Part shown: positions 49,031-61,200 of the stretch, one piece after another | Position numbering within the stretch: position 1 is the first letter of the stretch | Layout: each line of letters begins with the position of its first letter | NCBI RefSeq assembly: GCF_905475395.1 | Contig: NC_058337.1 | Location: forward strand, 66,112,368-66,176,367 | DNA from: Chrysoperla carnea | Lineage: Eukaryota; Arthropoda; Insecta; Neuroptera; Chrysopidae | Reading direction: 5' to 3' | Length of the DNA stretch: 64,000 nucleotides | Made by a program: the position numbers and the translations under genes | The notes under the pieces: model-generated | Databases searched by the model: none | The model's input: the letters and a program-made list of their open reading frames with translations, nothing else | Told to the model about the DNA's origin: nothing

Positions 49031-49699
49031 AATTTTTATAGCAGTGTTAATAGTTGTCGTTCGTAAAATTTGTGTTAGTTGTGTGATGATTGGATTTATA
49101 GTGACCATATGGATATACAATATACCCCAAGCAAAACGATTTACGATGACTGTTTCTTGATTCTTGCATTTTATGATAATAAAAAAAAGAAAAAAATATA
49201 CGTTATCAATATATGGTGATAAAACGGAAATTTTCAAATAAGTATCTAAGCATAACGAACAGGGGAATGGTAATTAGAAATGCATTACTGATTACATTAT
49301 AGTAGTTAGAAATATAATAAAAAGAGTGCAAATTATGTTATTATTATTATAAATACCTTTTAATAAACTAAAAATTATAAATACTTGACGTTAATAATTT
49401 CTTGTTTTACCGCTTACGTTTAACCATCAGCTGATATGTTAGACAGATTCACATGTTTTATTATTTTTCAAAACTAAATGCAAATGATAAACTTAGATGT
49501 CAGCACTTTCTTTCTTTGAAAATAATGGAGTACTAGACTAGACTATTTAAAAAAGAAAGAAAAATATAGAAACATGACATTCTCTGTACAATATATGTAT
49601 TGCGGAAAAATAATACAAAATTTTATTAATTTATTTATTAGACTACAAACCCATGCTAAAATGTTTCGGGTGAAATGACCTACCAGAACTCATGTTGCA

Positions 49700-50252
49700 C
49701 AAGTGAAAAAAAAATTAACTGAGTTAACTGTTGAAATACCATGTATAGCCAGTGTTGATAACGCATCCGTTTGTTTTTTTTCGTCATGTAAGCAAGGATA
49801 GATAAACAAACACATACATAATATATGTAACGTATACAATAGGTATCTATATATACATACTATATAATGTTCTAAGCTAATTTGCGTCCTCACGGGTAAA
49901 CAATGATGTTTACGAAAAAATGTTTCAAACGAAAGTTGTTAATTTTTTATAAAGAAAATTTTGTTTACCTTTAAACTTTTGTTTTATCTCTAACGGTTTA
50001 CAAGATGGGTCCTAGGGATTCAAGGCCTTGTCCTATGTTGCTCATTTACGAACTCGACTCACTTTTTACGTCCTGAGCACGCTGTTAAAATTTCATCTTG
50101 ATTTTTCTTTTCGTTTTTGAGTTACCGTGTTAACGGACGGACGGACAATCGGAAATAGACTATTGTTCGTAATATCAATATTTTTAAGCGTTACAAACTT
50201 GAGATTAAACTGTGTATACCTTGATATATTTCATATATACATGGTATAAAAA
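49700..50252 (+). repeat. Dispersed hairpin-ended repeat, copy 9
   Basis: From AAATTAACTGAGTTAACTGT through GTATAGCCAGTGTTGATAAC and the core to TTCATATATACATGGTATAA, with part of the GTGATTTTATGAACACC segment deleted. It lies between RNase H1 and the ATP synthase delta gene; nothing else gene-like is seen in 49031-50949 apart from a diverged retroelement tail at about 50640-50825. Confidence 0.82.
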
Positions 50253-50949
50253 GATACTCCTATATGCAAAAGTAAGATTGCGCACCATGGAGTTAGTTTT
50301 TCGCGATACAGGTGTCAATATGAATGTCACACCTTTGGTGTCTCACTACATATATAGGAGCATCTTTTTCAACATGATTCCTGATGGGTCATTTCACCCT
50401 AAAATTTTTAGCATGGGCTTGTAATCTATACAGTCTGTAAGTGGATAATAAATTTGCCTATCAAATATCAAATTTAAATCTGATCAGAAAACATTACATT
50501 TTTTCAAAAATAAAGAGAAGTAAATTTTTTTAAACCTGATAATATTCTCAACTCTACTACTTTGTGATCACAGGTGTATAAACTTTTCTTAAAATATTAT
50601 ACTAAATGAAATTTACAAAATTTAAAAAACTCCAGAATAATTCGGTTTTTCCCTTGTAACTCTCTTCAAACTAAACCTTTTTTTCCCTGAAACATTGTTA
50701 AGAGCACTCTCAATCTAATTACCTTTTCAACTAAAAAAAAAATTAGTTCATCCGTTTAATAGTTACGGTGCCAAAGACAGACACAAACCTTAGCGATCAA
50801 ACTTATAACACCACACTTTTTGTACACTACATCACCAAGGTACAGAAATGAAATAAAAGATATAAAGAAAAAATTGTTTTTATTTTATTTTTATTGATTA
50901 TGAATTTATTATTTTCTAAATAACGACTCTGAATTAACGATTACAAAAC

Positions 50950-52360
50950 TTATGCTTCTGATGCAGCTTTAACAAGAGCTTCGCATACTTCAACAGCAAT
51001 TGCAGCTTCAGCGCGTGCCTGAAATTATAACGATTTCCAAATGAAAATAATTGAAGTTAATTGTTAGAATATCCTGTATATAGACAATGCTATATTTGTT
51101 CTTTCTTTGACGGTTAACAAGATGACAACATAAGTCAATATCCTTTTCGTTTTTAAATTATCGTGATAAAAGACAGACAGATGGACAAACAAAATTAGAT
51201 GATTTTATACCTTTTCGTTTTTAAATTATCGTGATAAAAGACAGACAGATGGACAAACACAATTAGATGATTTTATACCTATACCAATATTTTGTCCGTA
51301 CCATCAATAATTTTAAGAATTAAAAATCTTTAACTAAACTTAATCTGATGTATTTCATATATACAGAATATAAAAACTACATTTCAAAGTATTTGCAACT
51401 CATACCCGGTCATTAGCTGCTGAAGATAATTCAGATTGTGCTTTGCTTAAATTTTCACGTGCAGCTTGAGCATCAATTTGACTTAAAAGGCATGCTTCTT
51501 CAGCTAAAACCTGAAAATATAAATAGTATTATCAGAAAATGCTCTTAAATTGTAACATTAGCTTTAAAAAGAACAATGCTTAGAACTTGAAGTTTTGTAA
51601 AATATTTGCGTTGATATCTTTTTTCATTTTAGAAACAGTGTTATTTCTATCTGTATTGTGTTATTTCTGCGGATAATTTTATAAGTTATGCTGAAAAATT
51701 CACAATTCGGATTTTTTTTAACTTCGAAAATCGTATGAAACTTTGAATATTTAAAGTTATCATTGATTATCATCTCATAAAATTTGTATGCAGCAGTTAG
51801 ACGAGTTTCGTCCGAAATCCCGTTTTCTCGAGATCCGAACAAAGTGATTATGACAAAAAATTAGGCGGGTATTAAACAATATTTAGCTTGTGATGCAATT
51901 AAAATTACATTTCCCCGATAAAATGTTGCATGCCATTCATAAGGAAGACACAAATTAAGTTTCAAATATATGGTAATCAATGAAAAATATACAATTATTT
52001 ATACGTATAAGTTAAATTTAGATTTTAATGAAATTTAACCTGAACTGAGGAATCATCGTTTACTGTAATTGTTCCACTGCTAACAAAAACTTTGTTGGTT
52101 TTTCCATCATTTTCATAAACTGTGACAACACCTGGAGCAAGTACGGCTAATGTGGGTACGTGTTTGGGTAAAATACCAAAAGCACCAGAGAATGATGGTA
52201 CATCAACTTGTTTTACACTTTCGGCATCATAGAATACTTCGTTAGCTGCGGCTAATGTAAAACTCATTTCATTTTCATTACGTGCCTCAGCATAGTTTCT
52301 CTGTTGAATACGAGAAACTGTTGGACGTAAAAGTCGTGAAATTTGACGAAGGGCTGACAT
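50950..52360 (-). CDS. ATPsyndelta: Mitochondrial ATP synthase subunit delta (F1 central stalk), 164 aa
   Basis: The F1 delta subunit (bacterial epsilon) of mitochondrial ATP synthase sits on gamma in the rotating stalk. Three phase-0 exons: 52360-52040, 51510-51406, 51018-50950. The N-terminus is an arginine-rich, acid-free presequence (MSALRQISRLLRPTVSRIQQ, then RNYAEA). The beta-sandwich follows (MSFTLAAANEVFYDA, VDVPSFSGAFGILPKHVPTL, VFVSSGTITVNDDSSVQ), and exons 2-3 give the C-terminal helical hairpin (LAEEACLLSQIDAQAARENL, then SSAAND and ARAEAAIAIEV-type sequence ending VKAASEA). Length agrees with animal homologues of about 160-168 residues. The start is the first Met before the presequence. 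AATAAA signals lie downstream near 50885-50905. Transcribed divergently from the dehydrogenase gene. Confidence 0.95.
51046..51375 (+). repeat. Dispersed hairpin-ended repeat, copy 10, with internal duplication
   Basis: Short copy in ATP synthase delta intron 2 (51019-51405), reverse to the gene. A 72 bp segment (CCTTTTCGTTTTTAAATTAT through GACAGACAGATGGACAAACA to GATGATTTTATA) is duplicated in tandem almost exactly. It ends GATGTATTTCATATATACAG, filling nearly the whole intron. Confidence 0.8.
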
Positions 52361-52739
52361 TATTATTTATCTAAAATTGAAAATTTTACGTTAGGTAATT
52401 TGAAATATATTCCGATCAATAAAATATTTAGGTTAGAAACCCGATTACATAATTATTATTATAGAATTATTTCAATTTAAGAATTGTTAATTTATTAAAA
52501 AAATATAATATTCATTTTTTGAAATTTTAACTAATAAATATATATATATATTTTTTTTAATAAGAACTTACATTTTGTTAAATGAGAAACTTTAAATTTT
52601 ATGACCCGTTCGTTGGTCGAATATCAGATGAATGTCTTTTTATCGCAGACAGGACCGTACTGACAACTTTTTAATAAACATTTGATGATTTTTTTTGTTT
52701 GGTTACGTAAACTTAAGAGCATAAATAATTATTTCAAGA
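52361..52739. promoter_or_regulatory. Divergent promoter region, ATP synthase delta / dehydrogenase
   Basis: Only 379 bp separate the two start codons, which face away from each other, so the two 5' UTRs and core promoters must share this space. It is AT-rich, with a (TA)n run near 52539-52552 and a relatively G+C-rich patch near 52605-52660 (CCCGTTCGTTGGTCGAATAT, CAGACAGGACCGTACTGACA). That there is a promoter here is inferred from position; no specific element was identified. Confidence 0.6.
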
Positions 52740-55700
52740 ATGAGCAAAATAATTACAGTTTTATCAAAAATACCAAATTTAAAAAATGAGCTGGGACGTA
52801 TTTTACCAAATTTAAAGTTTGTGCAAATCGATAATGGTATGCAAAATCGTTTGTGCAAAATCGTTTTCATAGATTAATGGTCAAAATTTTAGGGAGTGCA
52901 CGAGATGAGGATTTATTATTAAGTTCAGAAATAATTGTGGCTGACGCTGATTTATTTGTACCGTATTTGTATCAAACAAAAAGTGTGAAATGGGTGCAAA
53001 TGACATGGGCAGGATTAGATGTTATTTATAAGCATGAAAGTTATAAGGGTGGTGATTTACCATATTTGGTTACAAGATTTTCTGGCGAACATTTTGGACG
53101 GTAAATTTAATAGGGGATTAAAAATATGGTTACCAAAAATATTTTGATATTTATGTTTTCTAATAATTTTGATGTATTACATTTCTTTTTGGACGTGTCC
53201 TCGAACAATATAATTTTGATTAAAATACATACCCTTGTCTTTGAAACCAGTTCCGCTAAAATTATATAGTTTACCCAGGATAGAACAATAGTCGGACAAT
53301 ACAATTCTGTCTTCGTGTAAACAAGAAATTCTGAGACTTAAGATATTTATTTCTGATTGTCTTAAAAATAGGACGTACTATATATACTTATTGTATAATT
53401 TTAATATTACCACTTTATAGATTCGTTCACGTATCTGGAACAGTAACATTGTTCAATCCTCCTGAACATTCCCGTTTGAGTTCAAAAACCAAACTCTGTG
53501 AAGCTTATTGCTTGAAGAAAAGATACTATATATACTTTCAACAAAAATAAAAGTATTTTATTTCTAAATTATTAACTTCATTTCCATATGTCTCAATTTT
53601 AAGGTTCAAGCGACAATTTATTACACTTTTTTTCAATTTTTTTAAGGATTATGTCCGAATATGTGATTGCATCTATTGTTAACCATGAACGTTCTATGTT
53701 CCAAGTTAAATTAAATCAAACAAAGCATTGTTGGAATAAAAGTGGTTCTATACAAAATTATAGAATTATATCAGATTTAACATTCGGCATTTTAGGTTTA
53801 GGACAAATTAGTTCTCTTGGTAAGTATTATCAAAAAAATCAGATCAGAAATATTAAGGTTTAAGAATTAATTGATTACGAGTTGAGATTTAAGTAATTCT
53901 TCGTTGTTTTGTACCATCATTAGATAATGACGACAGCAATAAAGACTTGAAGATGAAAACTTTGAATTATTTTTTACTTACAACTTTATTGTGCTTCACA
54001 TTTTGATGTGATCTAAAATTAATGTTGAACGGAAACGCATATTTATGTGGTTTGTGGAAGTAACATAGTAACATAGTTTTTAAAGACCTTTTAACCGCCA
54101 ATTTAAGCGGTCATAGTCATTTACAAAAACCAATGAAGTTTAAAACCTGCTCTCCTGATATTTAGCACTCCATTTATCGATCACCTGCCCTCTTTCGGTG
54201 TCAGATATATGTTTGGGGTACCAAATATCTGACGATGGTGATTTAGGCATCGCCGCCTTTTTGGTTTTCTAATCACAACCAGTGAAAGGATTGATTGCGC
54301 TCTATATTATACACTTTGTTGAAGTATTCTATTTCAGACTGTCACATAGTGCAGAAGACACAGGAGGGGTCCCGCATTAAATCTTAAAGGAAGGGTGCCG
54401 CATTAATATTGTAGAAATTGAATCTAGAATCTAAATACCCATTTTGAAAGAATATCTTGGTTGTGAATGTGGGTGTTATTGACTTTCCAACGAGAAAAAT
54501 TTGAACGTGATCCAATTTTCATAATATTAGTGCGGAGTTATTATCATTTTCCTTGATCGAGGCTAAAATTCCCAAATTTTTATAGAATCTTCGATTTATC
54601 CAATATTTTAAGATTTTCATACCGTTTGCCGCTGCCTGTATCATTCATAGAAATAATTAATACAAATGAAAATTTATTTCAGTGGCGCAAAATTTAAATT
54701 TATTGGGTGGAAATTTAATTTGCTTAGGAAGATCAAATCGGAATTCGTTTCCATCATTTATAAATAAATATTACACAACAGAAAACTTAAATGAATTTTT
54801 AAGTAATTGTGATTACGTTATCAATGTATTACCATCCACTAAGGAAACAATTGGTTTGTTAAATAATGATGTATTGAAACATTGTGCAAGTAAGTATTTG
54901 TCTGGCTGGTTTATATTATGCGAGGTATTGATTTTCGAGTTGAAACTTACTTCCAATAAACTATTATAAATTACCTTTGATGATTGTATATTGAATCGAA
55001 AGCTAAGGCTGTTATTAAGTTTATTTACCACCTCGATTATTTAGAAATTTTTCTAAGTTAGGCTTAACGATAGTATAACTTAAGAATGATAGTAGTAGCG
55101 TCCATCTATCATGAAGCAATATGAAAAATATATAAGTCGATTGGTGATATTGTCAGAGTTGAATTTAAACCGAATCGCTGTTGTGTTGGTTTGTTTTTCT
55201 TGTTGCTTTGTTGATGGTTTCCTTTACTTAATACAGGAAGCGATATTGTATCACTTATAAACACACAAGATCTTATAAACAAGGATGCCTAATATAAACT
55301 ATTTTTGACCTGTGTTCATAAAATCAATCAGTAGTCCATTTCCATTTGTCTGTCATCACGATAACTCAAAAACGAAGATATATCAAGCTGAAATTTTTAT
55401 GGCGTGCCTAGGATGTAAAAAGTGAGATCGAGTTCGTAAATGAGAAACATAGGTCAATTGGGTCTTGGGTCCGTAGGCCCCATCTTTAAACTGTTAGAGA
55501 TAGAACATTAGTTTAAACACAAAAAATGTTCCTTATAAAAAAATAAACAACTTTTCGTAAACATTACTGTTTATCCGTGAGAGCGCAAATTGTATAGTAT
55601 GTATTATATGGGAATATCAGTTATATATGTGTGACATGTATGTATATGTGACAGAGTAATCAACACTTCCTATACATGGTATTTCAACAATTAACTCAGT

Positions 55701-56353
55701 CAACTGTTTGTGTTCACTTTTTTTCAATTATAATATCATTTTTAATCAGTCATTCACGAAAGTTATGCTATATTTTTTCGGCGGCTATTTAGAACCATCG
55801 AAACATCATAAGATAAAAATATTTATGCGTTTGTAGAAAGAGCTGCACTTGAAGATAAAGTTCTCCAATCCAATCAGTTGTAAATTTATTAACTACTAGT
55901 ATACAATTGGTACAATGTTTGTAAATAGTAGCACTGAATAAACCCCACATTCATTAAACATGTTTTTTGGAAAAAATTGAAAAACATTTGTTGTATTTTT
56001 AGAAAGAAGTGCAGTATTTATTAATATAGGAAGAGGATCAATAATTGCTGAAAACGATTTAATAAATGCACTAAATAATAAATGGATATCAGGGGCGATA
56101 CTGGATGTCTTTGAACTTGAACCACTTCCAAAAGAAAGTCCTTTATGGGATATGCCACAAGTAAATATTAATGTCATATGATATTCAAAATATTTTTTAT
56201 GAATGTATTTATATTTTGCAGGTACTTATAACACCTCATGTGTCAGGAACAAGTCGTGCAAAAGACATTGCGGAACAATTTGCAAAAAATTATGAACTAT
56301 ACTGTTCTGAATCGAAAATTCCAACAACTGTTGATTTTTCTACTGGTTATTAA
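52740..56353 (+). CDS. D-2-hydroxyacid dehydrogenase, GhrA/hydroxypyruvate reductase-like, 324 aa
   Basis: NAD(P)-dependent oxidoreductase that interconverts 2-keto acids (glyoxylate or hydroxypyruvate are likely substrates) and D-2-hydroxyacids; cytosolic, as no targeting signal is seen. Six exons in phase: 52740-52836, 52893-53100, 53647-53819, 54683-54889, 56003-56160, 56222-56353. Intron 1 is only 56 bp. Seen: MTWAGLDVIYK and ASIVNHERSM typical of the GhrA-like (2-Hacid_dh_1) branch rather than classic GRHPR; the nucleotide-binding loop GLGQIS (152-157), where the third Gly of GxGxxG is Ser157; and the catalytic set Arg239 (NIGRGS), Glu268 (LDVFELEPLP) and His287 (TPHVSG). The protein ends VDFSTGY. 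Length is normal for the family. Poly(A) signal AATAAA at 56454. A repeat copy sits in intron 4. Confidence 0.9.
55300..55720 (-). repeat. Dispersed hairpin-ended repeat, copy 11
   Basis: Reverse copy in intron 4 of the dehydrogenase gene: contains the complement of the core (AAGCTGAAATTTTTATGGCG, GGTCAATTGGGTCTTGGGTC) and ends with TTTCAACAATTAACTCAGTC and TTGTGTTCACTT. The 3' terminal GATATATTTCATATATAC part is missing or decayed. Confidence 0.78.
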
Positions 56354-58241
56354 TTAAAATAATGATATGACTGGGATTAGTATTGTTTCAGGGTAATTTT
56401 TAAAAACACATATATAAAATAATCATTATTGTATTCGTAAAATTTAATTATAAAATAAATTTTAATAATTTGAAATCTATATTATTAGATTACTTTATAA
56501 AAAAGGCTAATTTTAAGAAGAGGTACTTTTGGAGAAAAAGTTACTCTCTTCTAATCTAATTTTGTATTATACACAAAGAAAAAAAAGTAATAAAGCAAAT
56601 TAACTCAAAATTTTCTTAAACTTAATCGACACACGTTTTGAATTATATCAATTACATTCTATTTTTAATAATTCCAAAATGAATTTCCATGAATTATGCC
56701 ATTGATTTATTTTGACTCAATATTGTGGCGTTAATCAAATCGAAGTAATTTTAATTTTCAAATCTGTAAGGTTTAGTACATATTCAGTATTTAATATAAA
56801 TCAATGTTATTGATTCTACGAAAAGTTTAATAATTTCAAATTCAAGAGAACACTACAATTATATTGAATATGTCTTAATATAATTTTAGTGTTCCTATTC
56901 TACTAATATTCATTTTGAAATTGATATATTCAAGTTTATTAAATAATATTTAAAAATTAACTTGTTAATCGTAAAGCCTCAATTAGACATTACATTGCCT
57001 AATATTTATTGGACTCAAAATCCTACAAGTTACAAAATCTTACAATAATTTTTTATATAACATACAAAACTCTTTAAAACCCATTTCCATCAATATGATT
57101 TAAAATCATAGTTTGAACTTCGATCAAGAATGCGATAACGTGTACAAACGTTATCGCATACTACAATACAAAATTACAAAACATATTACAAAATTCAAAA
57201 AAAAAAAAGGTTAAACGCCATCTGGACAATATGTGATTTACAGAAACAATACAATTTTTCTACTTTAACTAGGTACCAATACTTCATACCTATTAAAATA
57301 ATTCAAAATAAAATCAGGGAAGTATCCAGGATGAGTGTATACAAGTTCTTTCTATGTATTTTGACCTCATGAACACAATTTTTTTGGGAAAGAGTTCGTT
57401 CGAAATACATTAGGAAGTACTAAGAAGTTTTTTATTAAAGCAAAAAAATTATTATTATTTTTTTTTTATGAGAAAATTCGCTAAAACTAGCAAACATTCA
57501 ATTGAACTTTTTATAAACAAAAAGTCACTTTTTCGCAACGTTAAGTTTTCGAGATATTATAACAGATTCCAAATGTTATCTGTTTATAGTACCGCAGACT
57601 CAGATTTTTCGGATTGGAGTAGTTAATTTCTAGTTAGTATATCTTTCAAATTGAGCAAAAAAAAAAAAATATATATATATTAACAAACACAATAAACGAT
57701 TGTTAAATGTTTTTTGATTTCTTTTGTTTTTAACAACTAAAATGAGATTCGAATTAACTTTAATTCAAAAAGTTCATGTTCAGAAGATCAAATTACAAAA
57801 TAACTTGCCTAGATCCATCAAAATAATTTTGATCATCGAAAAGTACTTTAGCGGGTATTAAATGACATTAACTTAAGTTTAGATTGGGAATCATGTTAAT
57901 AGAAGCGGACGTAACAGTTTCTTATGCATAAATATATAAATAAATTTTGTAACCTACGTATTATGTTCATAGATCCGCCGATTTTAAACGATCAAAAAGA
58001 GATTCAAAACAAAACATAATCGTAATTAACTCAAAATATTTTGATAGTATAACATAGGCTTCACTAAATATCGTTTTATTTACAAAAAATAATTTGTATT
58101 TTAATGAAATAATGATTTATAATATATTTTCCATTTTTTTTAATTAGTCAAAAATTAAAAAAATTCATACTCAACAAAATAAAAATTGCTTTAAATAAAA
58201 ATAAATGTAATCATATTTTGGCTTCTGTAATATATTTTGTT
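56354..58241. other. Intergenic region between two convergent genes
   Basis: The 3' end of the plus-strand dehydrogenase faces the 3' end of the minus-strand LHERF-motif gene across 1.9 kb. It holds the AATAAA at 56454, a 12 bp stem palindrome at 57130-57159 (ATGCGATAACGT, six-base loop, mirror), a short AT microsatellite at about 57655-57680, and otherwise AT-rich DNA with no exon-like content. Confidence 0.5.
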
Positions 58242-61200
58242 TTACAAGAGACTGAAACGTTCATGTAATGACAACTTAGGTCTATTAGTATCATTCGGTA
58301 CTAGAGAAGTAGTTATTCCTCCTAATTGTGTTAATGGGTTTTCGTGTTGTATTAAGACAGGCGCTAACGCTGGTGCAGTTGAATTTATATTTGTTAATGG
58401 TGGCGAAAATAATGATGGATCCATTTTTGCACGTCGGCTACGTTCTTGTATAAGTGAAATTTCTCGTTGTATTACAGGATCGACCTCGTTACTGCGAAGT
58501 GCTGGCCGATTTAAATTCCTCCTATTTACTCTATTGCTGTGTAAAATGAATTAAAAAGAATTTTTAGAAAATCATAATGATAATGAGATTTTTTTTTATT
58601 AGTAGATTGTTTTAAGCAAGAGTTTCGAATGATGGAAAAATGAGTGATTCCGGAAAAAGAAAAATTTTCTGAAAGATTGCCAAATACCTTCAATAAAGTG
58701 ATAACTGGGTACGTAGGTCTGTTTACTAGGCAGAACAATATTTAAGAAACGGAAATAGATATCAGTACTTTGGAAGGCATTGAGCTAGACGGTTGGAAAT
58801 TTGTATGTGAGTTAAGTTGGTATCGAGCAAGTTCCTGTTGGTGTTTCAATTTCTCAGCCCGTTCCCACTTTTTTCCCGAAATATTATAGTTATTTTACGA
58901 CATTCCATACTTTTTTTAGCGATTATAAATTGAGATAGATATGCAAATTGGTGTGTGACTTGTATTAAAATTAAGGAAGTGATTTTTGGCTATGTTAAAT
59001 TCTAGCCCAAATTCCTGCTCTTTTATGTAATTTCATGTTTTCCAAAGCATGAAGATACCATTTCAATAAAAAGTATCTAATGAGCGGAAATATGACAATG
59101 ACATCTTACTTGCACAACAAATAGTTGGACCTGAGTCCCGTATAGTTTCGCTACCTGACCTGAATCTGATTAACATTAACCATATACATCGTAAATATGT
59201 TTGAAATTATCTAACTTTCTGAATAATATTGCCGAACTGAAAATAACTTTACATTTTAATATACTTACGTAAAACCACCAGCAACATCATTATTTAAAAG
59301 TTGGCGTTGTAAGGCAAAATCGTTAGCCACACTAACGCTTAAATCGGCTGCCGCAGCTGCTGAGCTATTTGTTCCTAAATTTTGACGAATTCTATTTTTA
59401 ATTGTAACATTATTCCTATTGTGTTTCCTTAGTAATTGATCACTACGTAATGTGCCAGTATTAAGTACACCACTTTTCTGAAAAAGCAAAAACATTTAAA
59501 AAAAAAGATTTTATTCGAGCAAAAAATAAAAAGAGACTTACTCGTTTTAATGTCTCTTCTATTTGTTTCAATTTTTTTTGCTGCTGTATTGTTTTTAGCC
59601 GCAGTGCCCGCTTTTGCGCTATAAGTTGCTGAACTGCTGAATTGCTTGGATTTTTGGTAACGATTCCAGTTGATTTTAGTGGTAATTTTTTGTTAATTCT
59701 AAACAGAATTTTTTCATTTTTAAAATAGTTTCAATTATTTAAACAAATATTCCGAAAAAGTTACGACTGAAAATTTAAATAGATACACTGATATCTCACT
59801 TTAACACAATACAGGGTTTTCCTGAATATTCTTTACAACGCTCTGCCCTGCCAGTGCAGTATAATTGTTTTGTTGGAGTGGTGTAAGGCTTTAAAAGTGA
59901 ATTTAGGCCCGGATTTAAGAATTTAATTTCATTCTGTATGTAACTGGTTTTTCTGTATCGTTAACGTTTTTTTATTCTGCATAATGTGTTGTCTTCTGTT
60001 TTTATCAGTTACTAGCTCTCTGAGCTACTCAACCTTTTTTCTTTTATTCATCATTACAAATACTCATTATTTGATTTCCAATGTCTAATCAACAATATAT
60101 CAATCTTTACAATATATAACCTCCTAATTCTCTCCGCCTACGGCAATTGTCTGGTAAGTAAATCCGGATCTGAGAGGATTAATGAAATTATGAATGATGG
60201 TTCATAGACTATCAGATAGTGTCAGAAAAAAAAATCAATTTATTACAGTCTGCCAATTATAGGAGACATATATACAGCCACAAGAAACAGAAAAATGTAT
60301 AAAATAATATAATGCATAGTTAAAATTAACATTTGTTTATAAAATAAAAAGAACAAAATTTTACAGTCTGGCATTCATTTGAAAAAAAGGGAAGACTGTT
60401 CAATACATTAAAAATTTATTGGCAGACGGTTTTCTTGTGGACAACAATACAATAAAAGTTAATTAAAAAAAAAGTGTTAATGTTGAAATTTGTAACAAAA
60501 AAACCGTCTACCAATAAAGTTTTAATGTATTGATTTCAGACTGTGAAAAGTTGTTCTCTTTGTTTTACAAACAAATGTTAATTTTTATCTATGCATTAAT
60601 GCGTTATGCATGTTATTTTATACATTTTCTGTTGCTTGCGGGTGTTTATATAACCCGTATCATTGGCATAATGTAAAAAATTGATAATTTGTTTTCTGTC
60701 ACTATCTGACAGTCTATGAAAAATCTATGCTTCGACCATAAATTAGTAGAGATATAAATTAATAAAAAAAACTTTTAACAAAAAGAAAATCGACTTCAAA
60801 AGAAAAACTTTTCCAAAACAAATTAATACGCACTAAAAAGTAAAAAAATAATGATAATATAATGTAGTTAAAATTAATGTTATTTTTGGAGTCGGTGTCA
60901 GCCAAGGAAACAACTCTGACAGAACAGTTTGCTATATTAACTTGGTTGACACCGACTCCAAAAATAACAATAATTTTAACTACATTATATTATCATTATT
61001 TTTTACTTTTTAGTGCGTATTAATTTGTTTTGGTAAAGTTTTTCTTTTGAAGTCGCTTTTTGTTAAGTTTTTTTTATTTTGTGATTTTTAGTGAACCTGA
61101 AGTGCACTAACTAATTTATCACTAAAAAAAGAATCATCGAAATCGGTTGGCATGATATTGAGTTATTCGGCCTCTTGTCGTGCATACTTAATGCAAATTT

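Noticed and set aside
51624-51842. Minus ORF of 72 codons in ATP synthase delta intron 1
   Set aside because: No family resemblance, no splice-compatible link, composition like surrounding intron.
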